A stretch of 21,037 bases of DNA, from IMG/VR virus record IMGVR_UViG_3300032284_002500, positions 1-21,037 of that record; one strand, written 5' to 3'. The stretch comes from a virus. This document shows, in pieces, positions 1 to 6,414 of this stretch. The notes beneath the pieces are model-generated. The model did no database searches, was not told where the DNA came from, and saw only the letters and a list, made by a program, of their open reading frames with translations. The position numbers and the translations under genes are program-made. Positions within the stretch are counted from its first letter, which is position 1. Every line of letters begins with the position of its first letter.

Positions 1-51
1 CAAAATATATCAGTAGAGACCTGTGCTAAATTAGATGGATTGATTGAGTAA
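1..51 (+). CDS. C-terminal end of an upstream gene (partial)
   Basis: The first 51 bases are open only in frame 1 and encode 16 residues ending in KLDGLIE before a TAA. That TAA overlaps the ATG of the next gene as TAATG. The other two frames hit stops within about 30 bases. The tight overlap matches the coupling seen between most genes in this window, so this is probably the tail of a real upstream gene. Too little is visible to name a product. Confidence 0.5.
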   Translation, partial: QNISVETCAKLDGLIE

Positions 52-491
52 TGACTAACGTCGATATCAAAGACATGGAATATAAAATATATGATCGTGT
101 TTATACAAACGACTATTATGAACTTGTCTTTGAAAATGAAGTTGGTCGTTATGTTTTTTATCATCGTCAAGATTGTTGTGAGCGAGTTTACATTGAAGAA
201 ATTGTCGGTGATTTAAACGATTTGGCAGGTCACCCACTATTTCTTGCAGAAGAAGTAAGTGGATATATTGGTCCAGAACCAGATTCTGCTGAATCATATA
301 CTTGGACATTTTATAAGTTTGCAACACCAATGGGGCATGTGACTGTTCGTTGGCTTGGTGTAAGCAATGGATATTATGGTGAGCGTGTAGATTTAGAATA
401 TGAACCAAAAATTAATGGTCGTTATGTTAGTGCCGATGATGAATTAACTGTTCCTGAATGGGAAGAGCACTTATTAGGTGATGAACAATGA
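51..491 (+). CDS. conserved phage protein, possibly DUF7448-like
   Basis: This 146-aa acidic soluble protein has no signal peptide or membrane segment. Its centre reads EEIVGDLNDLAGHPLFLAEE, followed by a TWTFYKFAT block and an RWLGVSNGYYGE block. I recall this arrangement from a widespread small phage family annotated as DUF7448 (function unknown); the family name is from memory. The start is set by the TAATG overlap with the upstream gene. The stop overlaps the next start as ATGA (488-491), so both neighbours are probably translationally coupled to it. No function can be given. Confidence 0.75.
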   Translation: MTNVDIKDMEYKIYDRVYTNDYYELVFENEVGRYVFYHRQDCCERVYIEEIVGDLNDLAGHPLFLAEEVSGYIGPEPDSAESYTWTFYKFATPMGHVTVRWLGVSNGYYGERVDLEYEPKINGRYVSADDELTVPEWEEHLLGDEQ

Positions 492-802
492 TATTTTTAA
501 ATTTTCGTATTCAAAATCCATTCCATAATGATTGGGCAAAACTACGTGATTGGTTTTGGTGGGATAGAAAATTAACCAAGCATAAAAACTTTGAAATTCA
601 ACTTGGGCATTTTCATAATTTACCTACACTATTCAGCTTTGAGGTCGATACTCGTTGGCGGGGCCATGATCATGCAGGACCAAGTTTTGACTTGACAATA
701 TTATGGTTCTATGTTATGGTAAAAATATACGATAATCGTCATTGGGATTATAGCGAAAACAAGTGGGAAGTATACGATGAAATTGATATCACGAAAAAAT
801 AA
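488..802 (+). CDS. small conserved phage protein of unknown function
   Basis: This 104-aa protein is rich in Trp, His, Phe and Asp. It begins inside the ATGA overlap with the preceding gene. It contains a GHDHAGPSFDLTILWFYV block followed by KIYDNRHWDYSENKWEVYDE. A similar 'IYDxRHWDYxxxxWEVY' ending occurs, as I recall, in many small uncharacterised phage proteins. The high aromatic content suggests a compact folded domain. No catalytic motif stands out. Its 3' end overlaps the next gene by 26 bases. Confidence 0.75.
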   Translation: MIFLNFRIQNPFHNDWAKLRDWFWWDRKLTKHKNFEIQLGHFHNLPTLFSFEVDTRWRGHDHAGPSFDLTILWFYVMVKIYDNRHWDYSENKWEVYDEIDITKK

Positions 803-1412
803 TATTTTTCACATTGAGTTTCCAAATAGAAAAGAACTAACGTTCACTATGGGACGTGTTGGCGAATACTATGAGAGTGGTCATAAAAATCTTCGCAACA
901 AAATCTTTACGCTAGAAGACTTTCTTGACACGTTCATGAATGACAAAGGTGAAGTAAATTATTTCGACGGCTGGAGCGGATATAATATTCCAAGTCACAA
1001 GTTTTATGAGTTCTATAGCAGGTTCAAAGATTTAACATCACGTGAGTCTAAGATGTATAATCTTATAGACAAGCACAGTGAGGGCATTGATAAGTTTTAT
1101 ATTATTGCAACCATGGCTGGTGATAACTTGACTATTACTCACGAAGTTGCACATGCGCTGTATTATCTTAACCCACAATATAAACGTCGTGCTGATAAAC
1201 TTGTAAAAGCACTAGATGCTGACCTACATAAAAAACTCGTTGATCGTATGCTTGAGTGGGGATATGGTCGTGCGGTGTTGGTCGATGAAGTAAATGCGTA
1301 TATGGCAACGTCTCCTGCGTCATACATGCGTAAGCGATTTGGTTTGAGTGGCATTACAAAAGAAATGAAACCTTTTACCACCTTACTAAATGAGTATATG
1401 GAGTTAATCTAA
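777..1412 (+). CDS. putative zincin-like metallopeptidase
   Basis: This 211-aa protein contains a THEVAHALYY segment, giving an HExxH zinc-binding motif at His122-Glu123-x-x-His126. About 45 residues later comes VDEVNAY (Asp170-Glu171), a plausible position for the third, glutamate zinc ligand of gluzincin-type peptidases. The first 110 residues match nothing I recognise. There is no signal peptide, so it would act in the cytoplasm or be packaged. The ATG lies after GGAAG and within the end of the preceding gene. The motif and spacing are seen; peptidase activity is inferred from the fold family. Substrates could be host proteins or a phage precursor, and nothing nearby decides this. Confidence 0.7.
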   Translation: MKLISRKNNIFHIEFPNRKELTFTMGRVGEYYESGHKNLRNKIFTLEDFLDTFMNDKGEVNYFDGWSGYNIPSHKFYEFYSRFKDLTSRESKMYNLIDKHSEGIDKFYIIATMAGDNLTITHEVAHALYYLNPQYKRRADKLVKALDADLHKKLVDRMLEWGYGRAVLVDEVNAYMATSPASYMRKRFGLSGITKEMKPFTTLLNEYMELI

Positions 1413-1483
1413 TGTCAGGTTGGACAGCATGGTTAATAGTGGCCGCACTAATTACACTACTTTTTTGGAGCATACACAAATGA
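1412..1483 (+). CDS. 23-aa single-pass membrane peptide
   Basis: A very short frame starts with ATG overlapping the previous TAA (TAATG) and has GGAG about 8 bases upstream. It encodes 23 residues: a short polar start, a hydrophobic run (WLIVAALITLLFW) and a short SIHK tail. This is one membrane span with a basic C-terminal end. Its TGA overlaps the ATG of the following signal-peptide gene (1480-1483), so the two are probably coupled. The pairing of a tiny membrane peptide with an exported protein suggests an envelope function. There is no lipobox and no spanin signature. Confidence 0.55.
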   Translation: MSGWTAWLIVAALITLLFWSIHK

Positions 1484-1806
1484 AGAAATATCTTACTATC
1501 GCAGCAGTGATCCTTGGGGTTACCGCTGCACATGCAGAGGCACCTGCAACATTTACCTGTGCTTATCAAAACGGTGATATGTTTACCGTTGTGGGAAGTG
1601 GTGGTGTTACACTAATTCAGTGGGGAAATAACCCATTTCACGACGCAAAAAGTGAATGGAATGAACCGTTTCTGTATGTTAGTGAAACCGCCGAGCATGG
1701 CACATTTGCAATGCGTTGGAATGTAAAAACTGGCGAGGCCGATGGTTGGACCAAGTTTGATAACGGTGAAACACGTGGTGGTCCACTGTTTTGTAGGTTC
1801 AAATAA
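1480..1806 (+). CDS. small exported two-cysteine protein with Sec signal peptide
   Basis: Starting at the ATG at 1480, the 108-aa product has a classic signal peptide: a KK start, the hydrophobic core LTIAAVILGV and an AHA cleavage site after about residue 19. An in-frame upstream ATG at 1420 would bury this signal peptide and is rejected. The mature part is about 89 residues and Trp/Gly-rich, with only two cysteines near its ends (Cys27 and Cys105). These are well placed for a disulfide in the periplasm. The start overlaps the stop of the 23-aa membrane peptide. The function is unknown. Modification of the host envelope or exclusion of competing phages would fit but is inference. Confidence 0.8.
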   Translation: MKKYLTIAAVILGVTAAHAEAPATFTCAYQNGDMFTVVGSGGVTLIQWGNNPFHDAKSEWNEPFLYVSETAEHGTFAMRWNVKTGEADGWTKFDNGETRGGPLFCRFK

Positions 1807-1809
1807 TAC

Positions 1810-1830
1810 TCAAGGGTTAAATACCCTTGA
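1810..1830 (+). promoter_or_regulatory. perfect 7-bp hairpin abutting the next start codon
   Basis: TCAAGGG (1810-1816) pairs perfectly with CCCTTGA (1824-1830) around a 7-base loop. The final A of the hairpin is the A of the ATG at 1830. No T-run follows, so it is not a standard terminator. No Shine-Dalgarno site is visible for the downstream gene. The hairpin could stop ribosomes or regulate initiation of the glycosyltransferase-like gene. Confidence 0.45.
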
Positions 1831-2924
1831 TGTTTGCTAAAAAAACAAAAAATTATGTAGTATATGATGTTGTAATGAGTGGTGTTCCCACACATTACGA
1901 CATTTTATTTTCTATGCTAGATTCTATAGATTTATCTGGTAAGTTATTATTTGTATTGAGTGTTAGGCACGTTGACTATTTTACTCGTTGCGAATCAAAA
2001 ACATTGCGACTCATTAATGCTGCAAAAAAAATTGCACAAAATAATAATCTGACATTTCACTTAGTGTTTGAAGAATTATACGAGGCACCAAGCTATCGTT
2101 ACAATCTTATAAATTATGTTAATGACATTTCAGAACAGTGCCATATTCCAACCACCGATATGATAATTTGGGCAGGTGGATTACATCAATTTGGTGATCC
2201 CGTAAAATACGCAGTTAGCTATGAAATGGCTGGTATTGGTCCACTTGATGTTAGTAAATGCGATCTTGATCCATATCATCATTACATTAGTTTAGCTAAG
2301 ATTGCAAAACCACATCGTATACATTCAACAGTTGAAATGTTAGATCGTGGACTTAAGTTTAACGGATACATGAGCCTTGGTTGTGGATATTATAGTGATA
2401 GTTCAGAGAACAATTTTGATCTAGTTCCAGAACGATACAGAGATTTAATGCCACTTGTTCTAGATACTGAATTAGTTGGGTTAACACACGATGCAGAGTT
2501 TTCAAATGAAGATGAACGCATATCCCGTGCTTTTATTAATGTAGTTCAAGAAACTAGTTATGATCATGGAATACATAATGGTAGATGGAACTTACCATTT
2601 ATCACTGAAAAAACAATAAAGCCATTTGCATGGGGGCAAGTTCCTATTTTCATAGCACCACGTTATACAGTAAAATATATTAGAGAACTTGGATATGATG
2701 TATTTGATGACCTAATAGATCACAGCTACGATGAAGAGTCAGATGGCATGTGGCGTATAAACAAAGCTATTACACAGCTTGAAAAGATATGCCGAATGGA
2801 TATGGGCAGTCTTATACAGTACAAACGTGACAATATAAACAGATTTTATAAAAATAGAAAGAGATTAAGAACTTTTGATTCACGAACCCTAACCATAAAA
2901 AATCTTATAGAGGTGTTAACATGA
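1830..2924 (+). CDS. glycosyltransferase-like protein (copy 1)
   Basis: This 364-aa protein carries the block HYISLAKIAKPHR near the middle and, around residues 258-290, ITEKTIKPFAWGQVPIF followed by an 'ELGYDVFDDLIDHSYD' segment. The 'xEKxxKPFxxGxxP' pattern resembles the nucleotide-sugar-binding C-terminal half of GT-B glycosyltransferases such as the exostosin and fucosyltransferase families. That assignment is from motif memory. A TTG three bases upstream is possible, but ATG at 1830 is preferred. The protein is clearly paralogous to the one at 3765-4886, and the two flank an aminotransferase-like gene. Its stop overlaps that gene as ATGA. It probably transfers a sugar in a small phage glycan pathway; donor and acceptor are unknown. 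Confidence 0.65.
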   Translation: MFAKKTKNYVVYDVVMSGVPTHYDILFSMLDSIDLSGKLLFVLSVRHVDYFTRCESKTLRLINAAKKIAQNNNLTFHLVFEELYEAPSYRYNLINYVNDISEQCHIPTTDMIIWAGGLHQFGDPVKYAVSYEMAGIGPLDVSKCDLDPYHHYISLAKIAKPHRIHSTVEMLDRGLKFNGYMSLGCGYYSDSSENNFDLVPERYRDLMPLVLDTELVGLTHDAEFSNEDERISRAFINVVQETSYDHGIHNGRWNLPFITEKTIKPFAWGQVPIFIAPRYTVKYIRELGYDVFDDLIDHSYDEESDGMWRINKAITQLEKICRMDMGSLIQYKRDNINRFYKNRKRLRTFDSRTLTIKNLIEVLT

Positions 2925-3772
2925 ACTTTCGTGGGGCACGAGCAATACCTGATCAAGAACAACGAACATTTGTTGAATCTTTAAATGTTAACTATTCATT
3001 GTATGACAGTTCTGTATCAGATAAGTTTATAAGTGCATTTACGCCATGGATAACAGGTGGTAGCAACAGCATCGTTGGGTTAGAAACGTTTAATAATATT
3101 AAACTTTGTCATGGCAGTGCACAGGCATTTGACCACTTCTATATAAAAAATCATACACGACGTTTTAGAACACTGACTGGTGATTTCATGTATCATCGTG
3201 CAGTTCTGAAGCATGGGTTTGAGCACTGTTATATTGAAGATGATCCACTTACATCATACGATGCAGTTATCCTAAGTTTACCATTTAGTGATTTTGGACG
3301 CACACATCACTCAACACACGATATACTTGATTGGTGTGATGAATTAAAAATACCTGTACTGATTGATATGGCTTATGTAGTCGCTGCAAAGAATATCAAC
3401 ATTGACTTATCTCACCCGTGTATTGATGCGGTTACATTCAGTATGAGTAAGTTCTTTTATGGTGCAGAACAACTACGAGTCGGACTACGCTATCAACGAG
3501 AAAACAGTGACGATGGTATAGATGTGTTCAATAGCGTCGGTATGAATAATAGAATAGACGTTGCTATTGCATATGAAATCATTAACAATTACGGTCCAGA
3601 TTATTTGTGGAATCGTTGGGGAAATGATTATGCACGTGTTATTAAGGAATTAAACTTAACTTCAACTGATACTATATTGTTTGGACTAACAGATGATAGT
3701 CAATATAAGAGTTACAATAGAGGCAATTTTACTACGAGATTATGTATAAGTGATTTAATACCAAATGTTTGA
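2921..3772 (+). CDS. PLP-dependent aminotransferase-like protein (fold type I)
   Basis: This 283-aa protein has the landmarks of fold-type-I PLP enzymes. CHGSAQAFDHF sits where the phosphate-binding GS(T)xA loop falls. IDMAY holds the Asp (149) that pairs with the pyridine nitrogen and a Tyr (152). SMSKFFYG has Lys177 in the Schiff-base position, and LRVGLRY follows. Family members are usually near 400 residues, so the C-terminal small domain is short here and activity may be altered. It lies between two glycosyltransferase paralogs, overlapping the first by ATGA and the second by 8 bases. An amino-sugar-forming or glycan-linked role is therefore plausible. Lys, Asp and loop are seen; the substrate is unknown. 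Confidence 0.65.
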   Translation: MNFRGARAIPDQEQRTFVESLNVNYSLYDSSVSDKFISAFTPWITGGSNSIVGLETFNNIKLCHGSAQAFDHFYIKNHTRRFRTLTGDFMYHRAVLKHGFEHCYIEDDPLTSYDAVILSLPFSDFGRTHHSTHDILDWCDELKIPVLIDMAYVVAAKNINIDLSHPCIDAVTFSMSKFFYGAEQLRVGLRYQRENSDDGIDVFNSVGMNNRIDVAIAYEIINNYGPDYLWNRWGNDYARVIKELNLTSTDTILFGLTDDSQYKSYNRGNFTTRLCISDLIPNV

Positions 3773-4886
3773 AATAAGAAAAGAAAATTATGCAATTATT
3801 ACACAAGATGACGGTTACAAAAGTAATCTATATCACCACCTTGACATCATTGACTTAACAGATAAGTTTGTATTTGTAGTTTACTTTGAAGATTTGATGC
3901 CAACGATAAACATGAATCCAGTATACCCAGATGTTAGTTGGATCATACACAACATAGACTTGTATCGGTCAATACATACTAATAAAAAGTTTATATTACT
4001 AATCGATGGTGGTTGGGAAGGTCCAACATATAAACATAATTTTAAGAAATCACTTGATAGGATTTGTGAAGAATGCAACATACAGTTATCGGATGTTGCA
4101 ATATATGGTGGGTCTCATGTTCAACCCGATTGTCCTATTAGAAACGCAATTAACATTGGGATGGCGTTTAGTAACAATTGCTTTAAGAATGCAGTTGGCA
4201 GTGAACTACCAAACAAACATTTTATAAGTTTAGCACGTGTTGCAAAACCACATCGTGTGTATGCAACAGTTGAAATGCTAGATCGTGAACTAGATAGATT
4301 TGGCTATATGAGTTTAGGCAGTGGATATTATAATAATCCTGGAGAAAACTTTGACTTGAGATTAGTTCCGCCAAAATATGAACATCGTGTTCCACTTTAT
4401 ATAGATGGTCCTGTAATTGGTGCTGCTGATCATCAACAACATGTTGCAGTTGATAGTAGATTTACTTCGTGCTTTGTAAACTTTGCAATGGAAACTAGTT
4501 ATGATGCAGAGATTAGTCCGTTTACATGGAACTCGCACATGATAAGCGAGAAGACAACCAAACCGTTTACATGGGGGCAGGTTCCTATATTTCTAACAGT
4601 CAGCAACAGAGTACAATATTTACGAGATTATGGATTTGATGTATTTGATGACATTATAGATCACGACAGTTATGATCTTGAGCAAAATCCAAAATTACGT
4701 ATCGTTAAGGCAGTAGACCAACTAGAAAAAATATGCCGTTGGGATATACAGCAGTGTGTCGATTATAAAGTTAAAAATATGGATAGATTCCTAACCAATC
4801 GTGATCTTGCTGAGCATTATGAACGATATAAGAAGTCAGATATTAGCTTTGCCAACTTAAAAAGAGTGCTTGACAGCTATACATAA
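3765..4886 (+). CDS. glycosyltransferase-like protein (copy 2)
   Basis: This 373-aa protein is a paralog of the one at 1830-2924. Shared blocks include HFISLARVAKPHR, VEMLDREL, FGYMSLGSGYY, METSYD, ISEKTTKPFTWGQVPIF (from residue 260) and DYGFDVFDDIIDHDSYD. The central Glu-Lys with the following Gly-Gln-Val-Pro is the best candidate for sugar-nucleotide binding in a GT-B-type fold. The first 130 residues diverge more, as expected for the acceptor-binding half. It starts inside the last 8 bases of the aminotransferase-like gene. Its 3' end contains a strong promoter for the next gene. It is probably a second transferase acting on a related acceptor; the target is unknown. Confidence 0.65.
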   Translation: MFEIRKENYAIITQDDGYKSNLYHHLDIIDLTDKFVFVVYFEDLMPTINMNPVYPDVSWIIHNIDLYRSIHTNKKFILLIDGGWEGPTYKHNFKKSLDRICEECNIQLSDVAIYGGSHVQPDCPIRNAINIGMAFSNNCFKNAVGSELPNKHFISLARVAKPHRVYATVEMLDRELDRFGYMSLGSGYYNNPGENFDLRLVPPKYEHRVPLYIDGPVIGAADHQQHVAVDSRFTSCFVNFAMETSYDAEISPFTWNSHMISEKTTKPFTWGQVPIFLTVSNRVQYLRDYGFDVFDDIIDHDSYDLEQNPKLRIVKAVDQLEKICRWDIQQCVDYKVKNMDRFLTNRDLAEHYERYKKSDISFANLKRVLDSYT

Positions 4887-4897
4887 CCTGATATAAT
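4870..4897 (+). promoter_or_regulatory. consensus sigma-70 promoter, predicted leaderless transcript
   Basis: TTGACA (4870-4875), a 16-base spacer and TATAAT (4892-4897) match both consensus hexamers exactly. The promoter lies over the end of the preceding gene. By normal spacing transcription starts at about 4904, which is the A of the next ATG. No Shine-Dalgarno site is present. Confidence 0.75.
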
Positions 4898-4903
4898 GCT
4901 TAA

Positions 4904-5185
4904 ATGGTTAGACGTATAGCATACAACTATAACAAGATTGAATATACGAAATACACTGTTGAAGACGGTGATGTCAATATTCATGCTTGGCTTAGTCGTA
5001 ATGTTGGACCTATGAGTGCGGGAACTGCATATGGAACATCGTTAGCTGTTCGCTATGGCGAGGGTTGGCGTATGGTTACTATGTATAAGCGTAAAAACGG
5101 CAAGGTTGCCTACGGTAATTGGGTAGAGTTTGCTGATACTGTTCCTGAAGAAATTATATTATACTTCGCACTGCGATGGGGTTAA
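4904..5185 (+). CDS. small phage protein with C-terminal LRW tail
   Basis: This 93-aa protein has a basic N-terminus, a central ...WRMVTMYKRKNGKV strand-like region and the ending EEIILYFALRWG. The 'FxLRW' ending recurs in several other tiny genes here (for example 6102-6401 and 5495-5821), which suggests a shared fold or origin. It is the first gene after a consensus sigma-70 promoter whose predicted start site coincides with this ATG. It probably leads the tiny-gene run that follows one base later. I do not recognise a function. Host-takeover proteins are typical for such early-type small genes, but that is inference. Confidence 0.75.
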   Translation: MVRRIAYNYNKIEYTKYTVEDGDVNIHAWLSRNVGPMSAGTAYGTSLAVRYGEGWRMVTMYKRKNGKVAYGNWVEFADTVPEEIILYFALRWG

Positions 5186-5186
5186 A

Positions 5187-5498
5187 ATGAAACACGGTAG
5201 ATTGTCAGAACACATCACGATTGATGAAATTGATGGACGTTGCAGGGTATATCCAGATTATACTCATCGCATTACTGTGCGTGGTTGGACACTATGCAAA
5301 CGATTTCATCGTTGGGTAGAGGCTGAACTCGGCAAAGAGAATGGATATTACAGCAGCTATACGTGGAATAAGAAGTATGACCCTACCCACGTAAAGCCAC
5401 GGTGGCTGTTTGAAAGAGATACGTCATCACGTTACAAATACTATATCAATGCTGATGATGCTATGTATGTTACCATAGTAAAGATGAACGATGAATGA
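5187..5498 (+). CDS. small phage protein of unknown function
   Basis: From the ATG at 5187, one base after the preceding stop, this encodes 103 residues rich in Arg, Tyr and Trp. A longer in-frame version from 5130 would overlap the previous gene heavily and is rejected. The middle reads VRGWTLCKRFHRWVEAELG, followed by YYSSYTWNKKYD. The next gene has a comparable order (a Trp-containing helix, then a WN-K segment), so the two may be diverged tandem copies. The stop overlaps the next start as ATGA (5495-5498). No catalytic motif is visible. Confidence 0.7.
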   Translation: MKHGRLSEHITIDEIDGRCRVYPDYTHRITVRGWTLCKRFHRWVEAELGKENGYYSSYTWNKKYDPTHVKPRWLFERDTSSRYKYYINADDAMYVTIVKMNDE

Positions 5499-5821
5499 TG
5501 ACAAATATTGGCAAATACATTGTGCGTAGAACCGACAGTCGGTATCGTGCACACCCACGATACCAGTATATTATTACGGCCCATGATAGTGTGGTTAGCG
5601 GTTACAATGTTGGCTATGATTTTATGGCAATGCATGACCTTGAGAGTTGGTGTAGAGATATGTGGGGGCATCCATACTGGTTAAATGATAACAGTGTTCT
5701 GGGGTCAGAATGGAACAAGCACGGTAATTGGGCACAAGAGTTTAATTACCGTTTAAAACGTTCACGTGTGTATCTGCGTAGTGAAGATGAGTTGTTACAG
5801 TTTGTGGTGCGGTGGTCATGA
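5495..5821 (+). CDS. small phage protein with C-terminal VRW tail
   Basis: This 108-aa protein starts in the ATGA overlap with the gene before it (a second ATG follows at 5498). The segments MHDLESWCRDMWGHPYW and SEWNKHGNWAQEF resemble the layout of the preceding protein. The ending SEDELLQFVVRWS belongs to the recurring 'acidic stretch + FxLRW' type. The coding start also contains two overlapping potential hairpins (5531-5564). Its stop overlaps the next ATG as ATGA (5818-5821). The function is unknown. Confidence 0.75.
   Translation: MMTNIGKYIVRRTDSRYRAHPRYQYIITAHDSVVSGYNVGYDFMAMHDLESWCRDMWGHPYWLNDNSVLGSEWNKHGNWAQEFNYRLKRSRVYLRSEDELLQFVVRWS
5531..5564 (+). other. two mutually exclusive RNA hairpins inside a coding start
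   Basis: ACCGA (5531-5535) can pair with TCGGT (5539-5543). The GGT at 5541-5543 also begins a perfect 9-bp stem, GGTATCGTG (5541-5549) with CACGATACC (5556-5564), around a 6-base loop. Both cannot form together. No regulatory role is established, and the sequence is also coding. Confidence 0.3.
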
Positions 5822-6126
5822 ACAGTAATTTTCAAGTAGGTCAGGTATGGTATGATACCAAGACAAACGAAATTAAAATATGGGATGGGGATGATTGGAT
5901 AATTATGAGTGTGCCATATACTCCAGACCCATATTATGTTCGTGCAAAGTTTGTCAAACGTTTTGCATTTCTACCACACAAGTGTGAATTGACAGGCCGT
6001 ATTATTTGGATGGAGTGGGCAATTCGTGGAGAAGAGACAATAGGTGGATGGTCTGCTTTTATAACAGAGTATCGTTGGTTTGATGCAGGTGAACATTTGC
6101 TATGGATGTTGAAAATATCGAAATAA
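5818..6126 (+). CDS. small phage protein of unknown function
   Basis: From the ATG at 5818 this encodes 102 residues. A GTG two codons upstream is possible, but the ATGA overlap with the previous stop favours 5818. The N-terminus reads FQVGQVWYDTKTNEIKIWDG, which resembles the short beta-rich 'label' modules found in phage structural and hypothetical proteins. Later come LTGRIIWMEWAIRG and AGEHLLWMLKISK, the latter a degenerate version of the LRW-type tail of its neighbours. It overlaps the next gene by 25 bases. The function is unknown. Confidence 0.72.
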   Translation: MNSNFQVGQVWYDTKTNEIKIWDGDDWIIMSVPYTPDPYYVRAKFVKRFAFLPHKCELTGRIIWMEWAIRGEETIGGWSAFITEYRWFDAGEHLLWMLKISK

Positions 6127-6401
6127 CCAACCTTGGTTATGGGTTCTGGGTGCCTGAAATATGGGATTATATCAAAGAAGACTCAACTGCTACATGTTGG
6201 TGGAACTTTGCAACCGACGTGAGAAATACGCTCGGTTTAAGCCGCTCTGATGATATTCTTGACACATGTCTTAAAGAATACAATGCATATGTTATACGAT
6301 TTAGAGATAATATAGATGATGGCTTCTGTGAATACGATCAAACATTCATAAAGTTCGATACCAAAGAAGACATGGTTATGTTTATATTACGTTGGTCATA
6401 G
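6102..6401 (+). CDS. small acidic phage protein with C-terminal LRW tail
   Basis: This 99-aa acidic protein starts at ATG 6102 inside the end of the previous gene. It has a Trp-rich N-terminal third (FWVPEIWDYIKED, CWWNFATDV) and ends TKEDMVMFILRWS, one of the clearest examples of the recurring tail motif. It is the last gene of the 4904-6401 tiny-gene run. A 13-base gap with a weak late-type element follows. The function is unknown. Confidence 0.75.
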   Translation: MDVENIEITNLGYGFWVPEIWDYIKEDSTATCWWNFATDVRNTLGLSRSDDILDTCLKEYNAYVIRFRDNIDDGFCEYDQTFIKFDTKEDMVMFILRWS

Positions 6402-6409
6402 AATAAATA
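6402..6409 (+). promoter_or_regulatory. possible T4-type late promoter element (one mismatch)
   Basis: AATAAATA differs from the T4 late element TATAAATA at one base. It lies in the short gap before the ATG at 6415, which has no Shine-Dalgarno site. With the usual late spacing the start site would fall at or beside that ATG. In AT-rich DNA this can occur by chance. Confidence 0.3.
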
Positions 6410-6414
6410 ATATA

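Noticed and set aside
688-720. A TTGACA promoter inside the gene at 488
   Set aside because: TTGACA and TATGGT are at 17-base spacing, but the -10 is weak and the site is wholly inside coding sequence. TTGACA occurs by chance several times in this window.
1420-1479. An upstream start for the exported protein, adding 20 residues
   Set aside because: It would place a polar stretch before a perfect signal peptide and overlap the membrane peptide frame. The ATG at 1480 with ATGA coupling is better.
4006-4227. A 73-residue plus-strand frame within the second glycosyltransferase gene
   Set aside because: It is a shadow frame with no ribosome site and no recognisable protein features.
5130-5186. 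An upstream extension of the gene starting at 5187
   Set aside because: It would lie fully within the previous gene in another frame. The ATG at 5187 directly follows that gene's stop.
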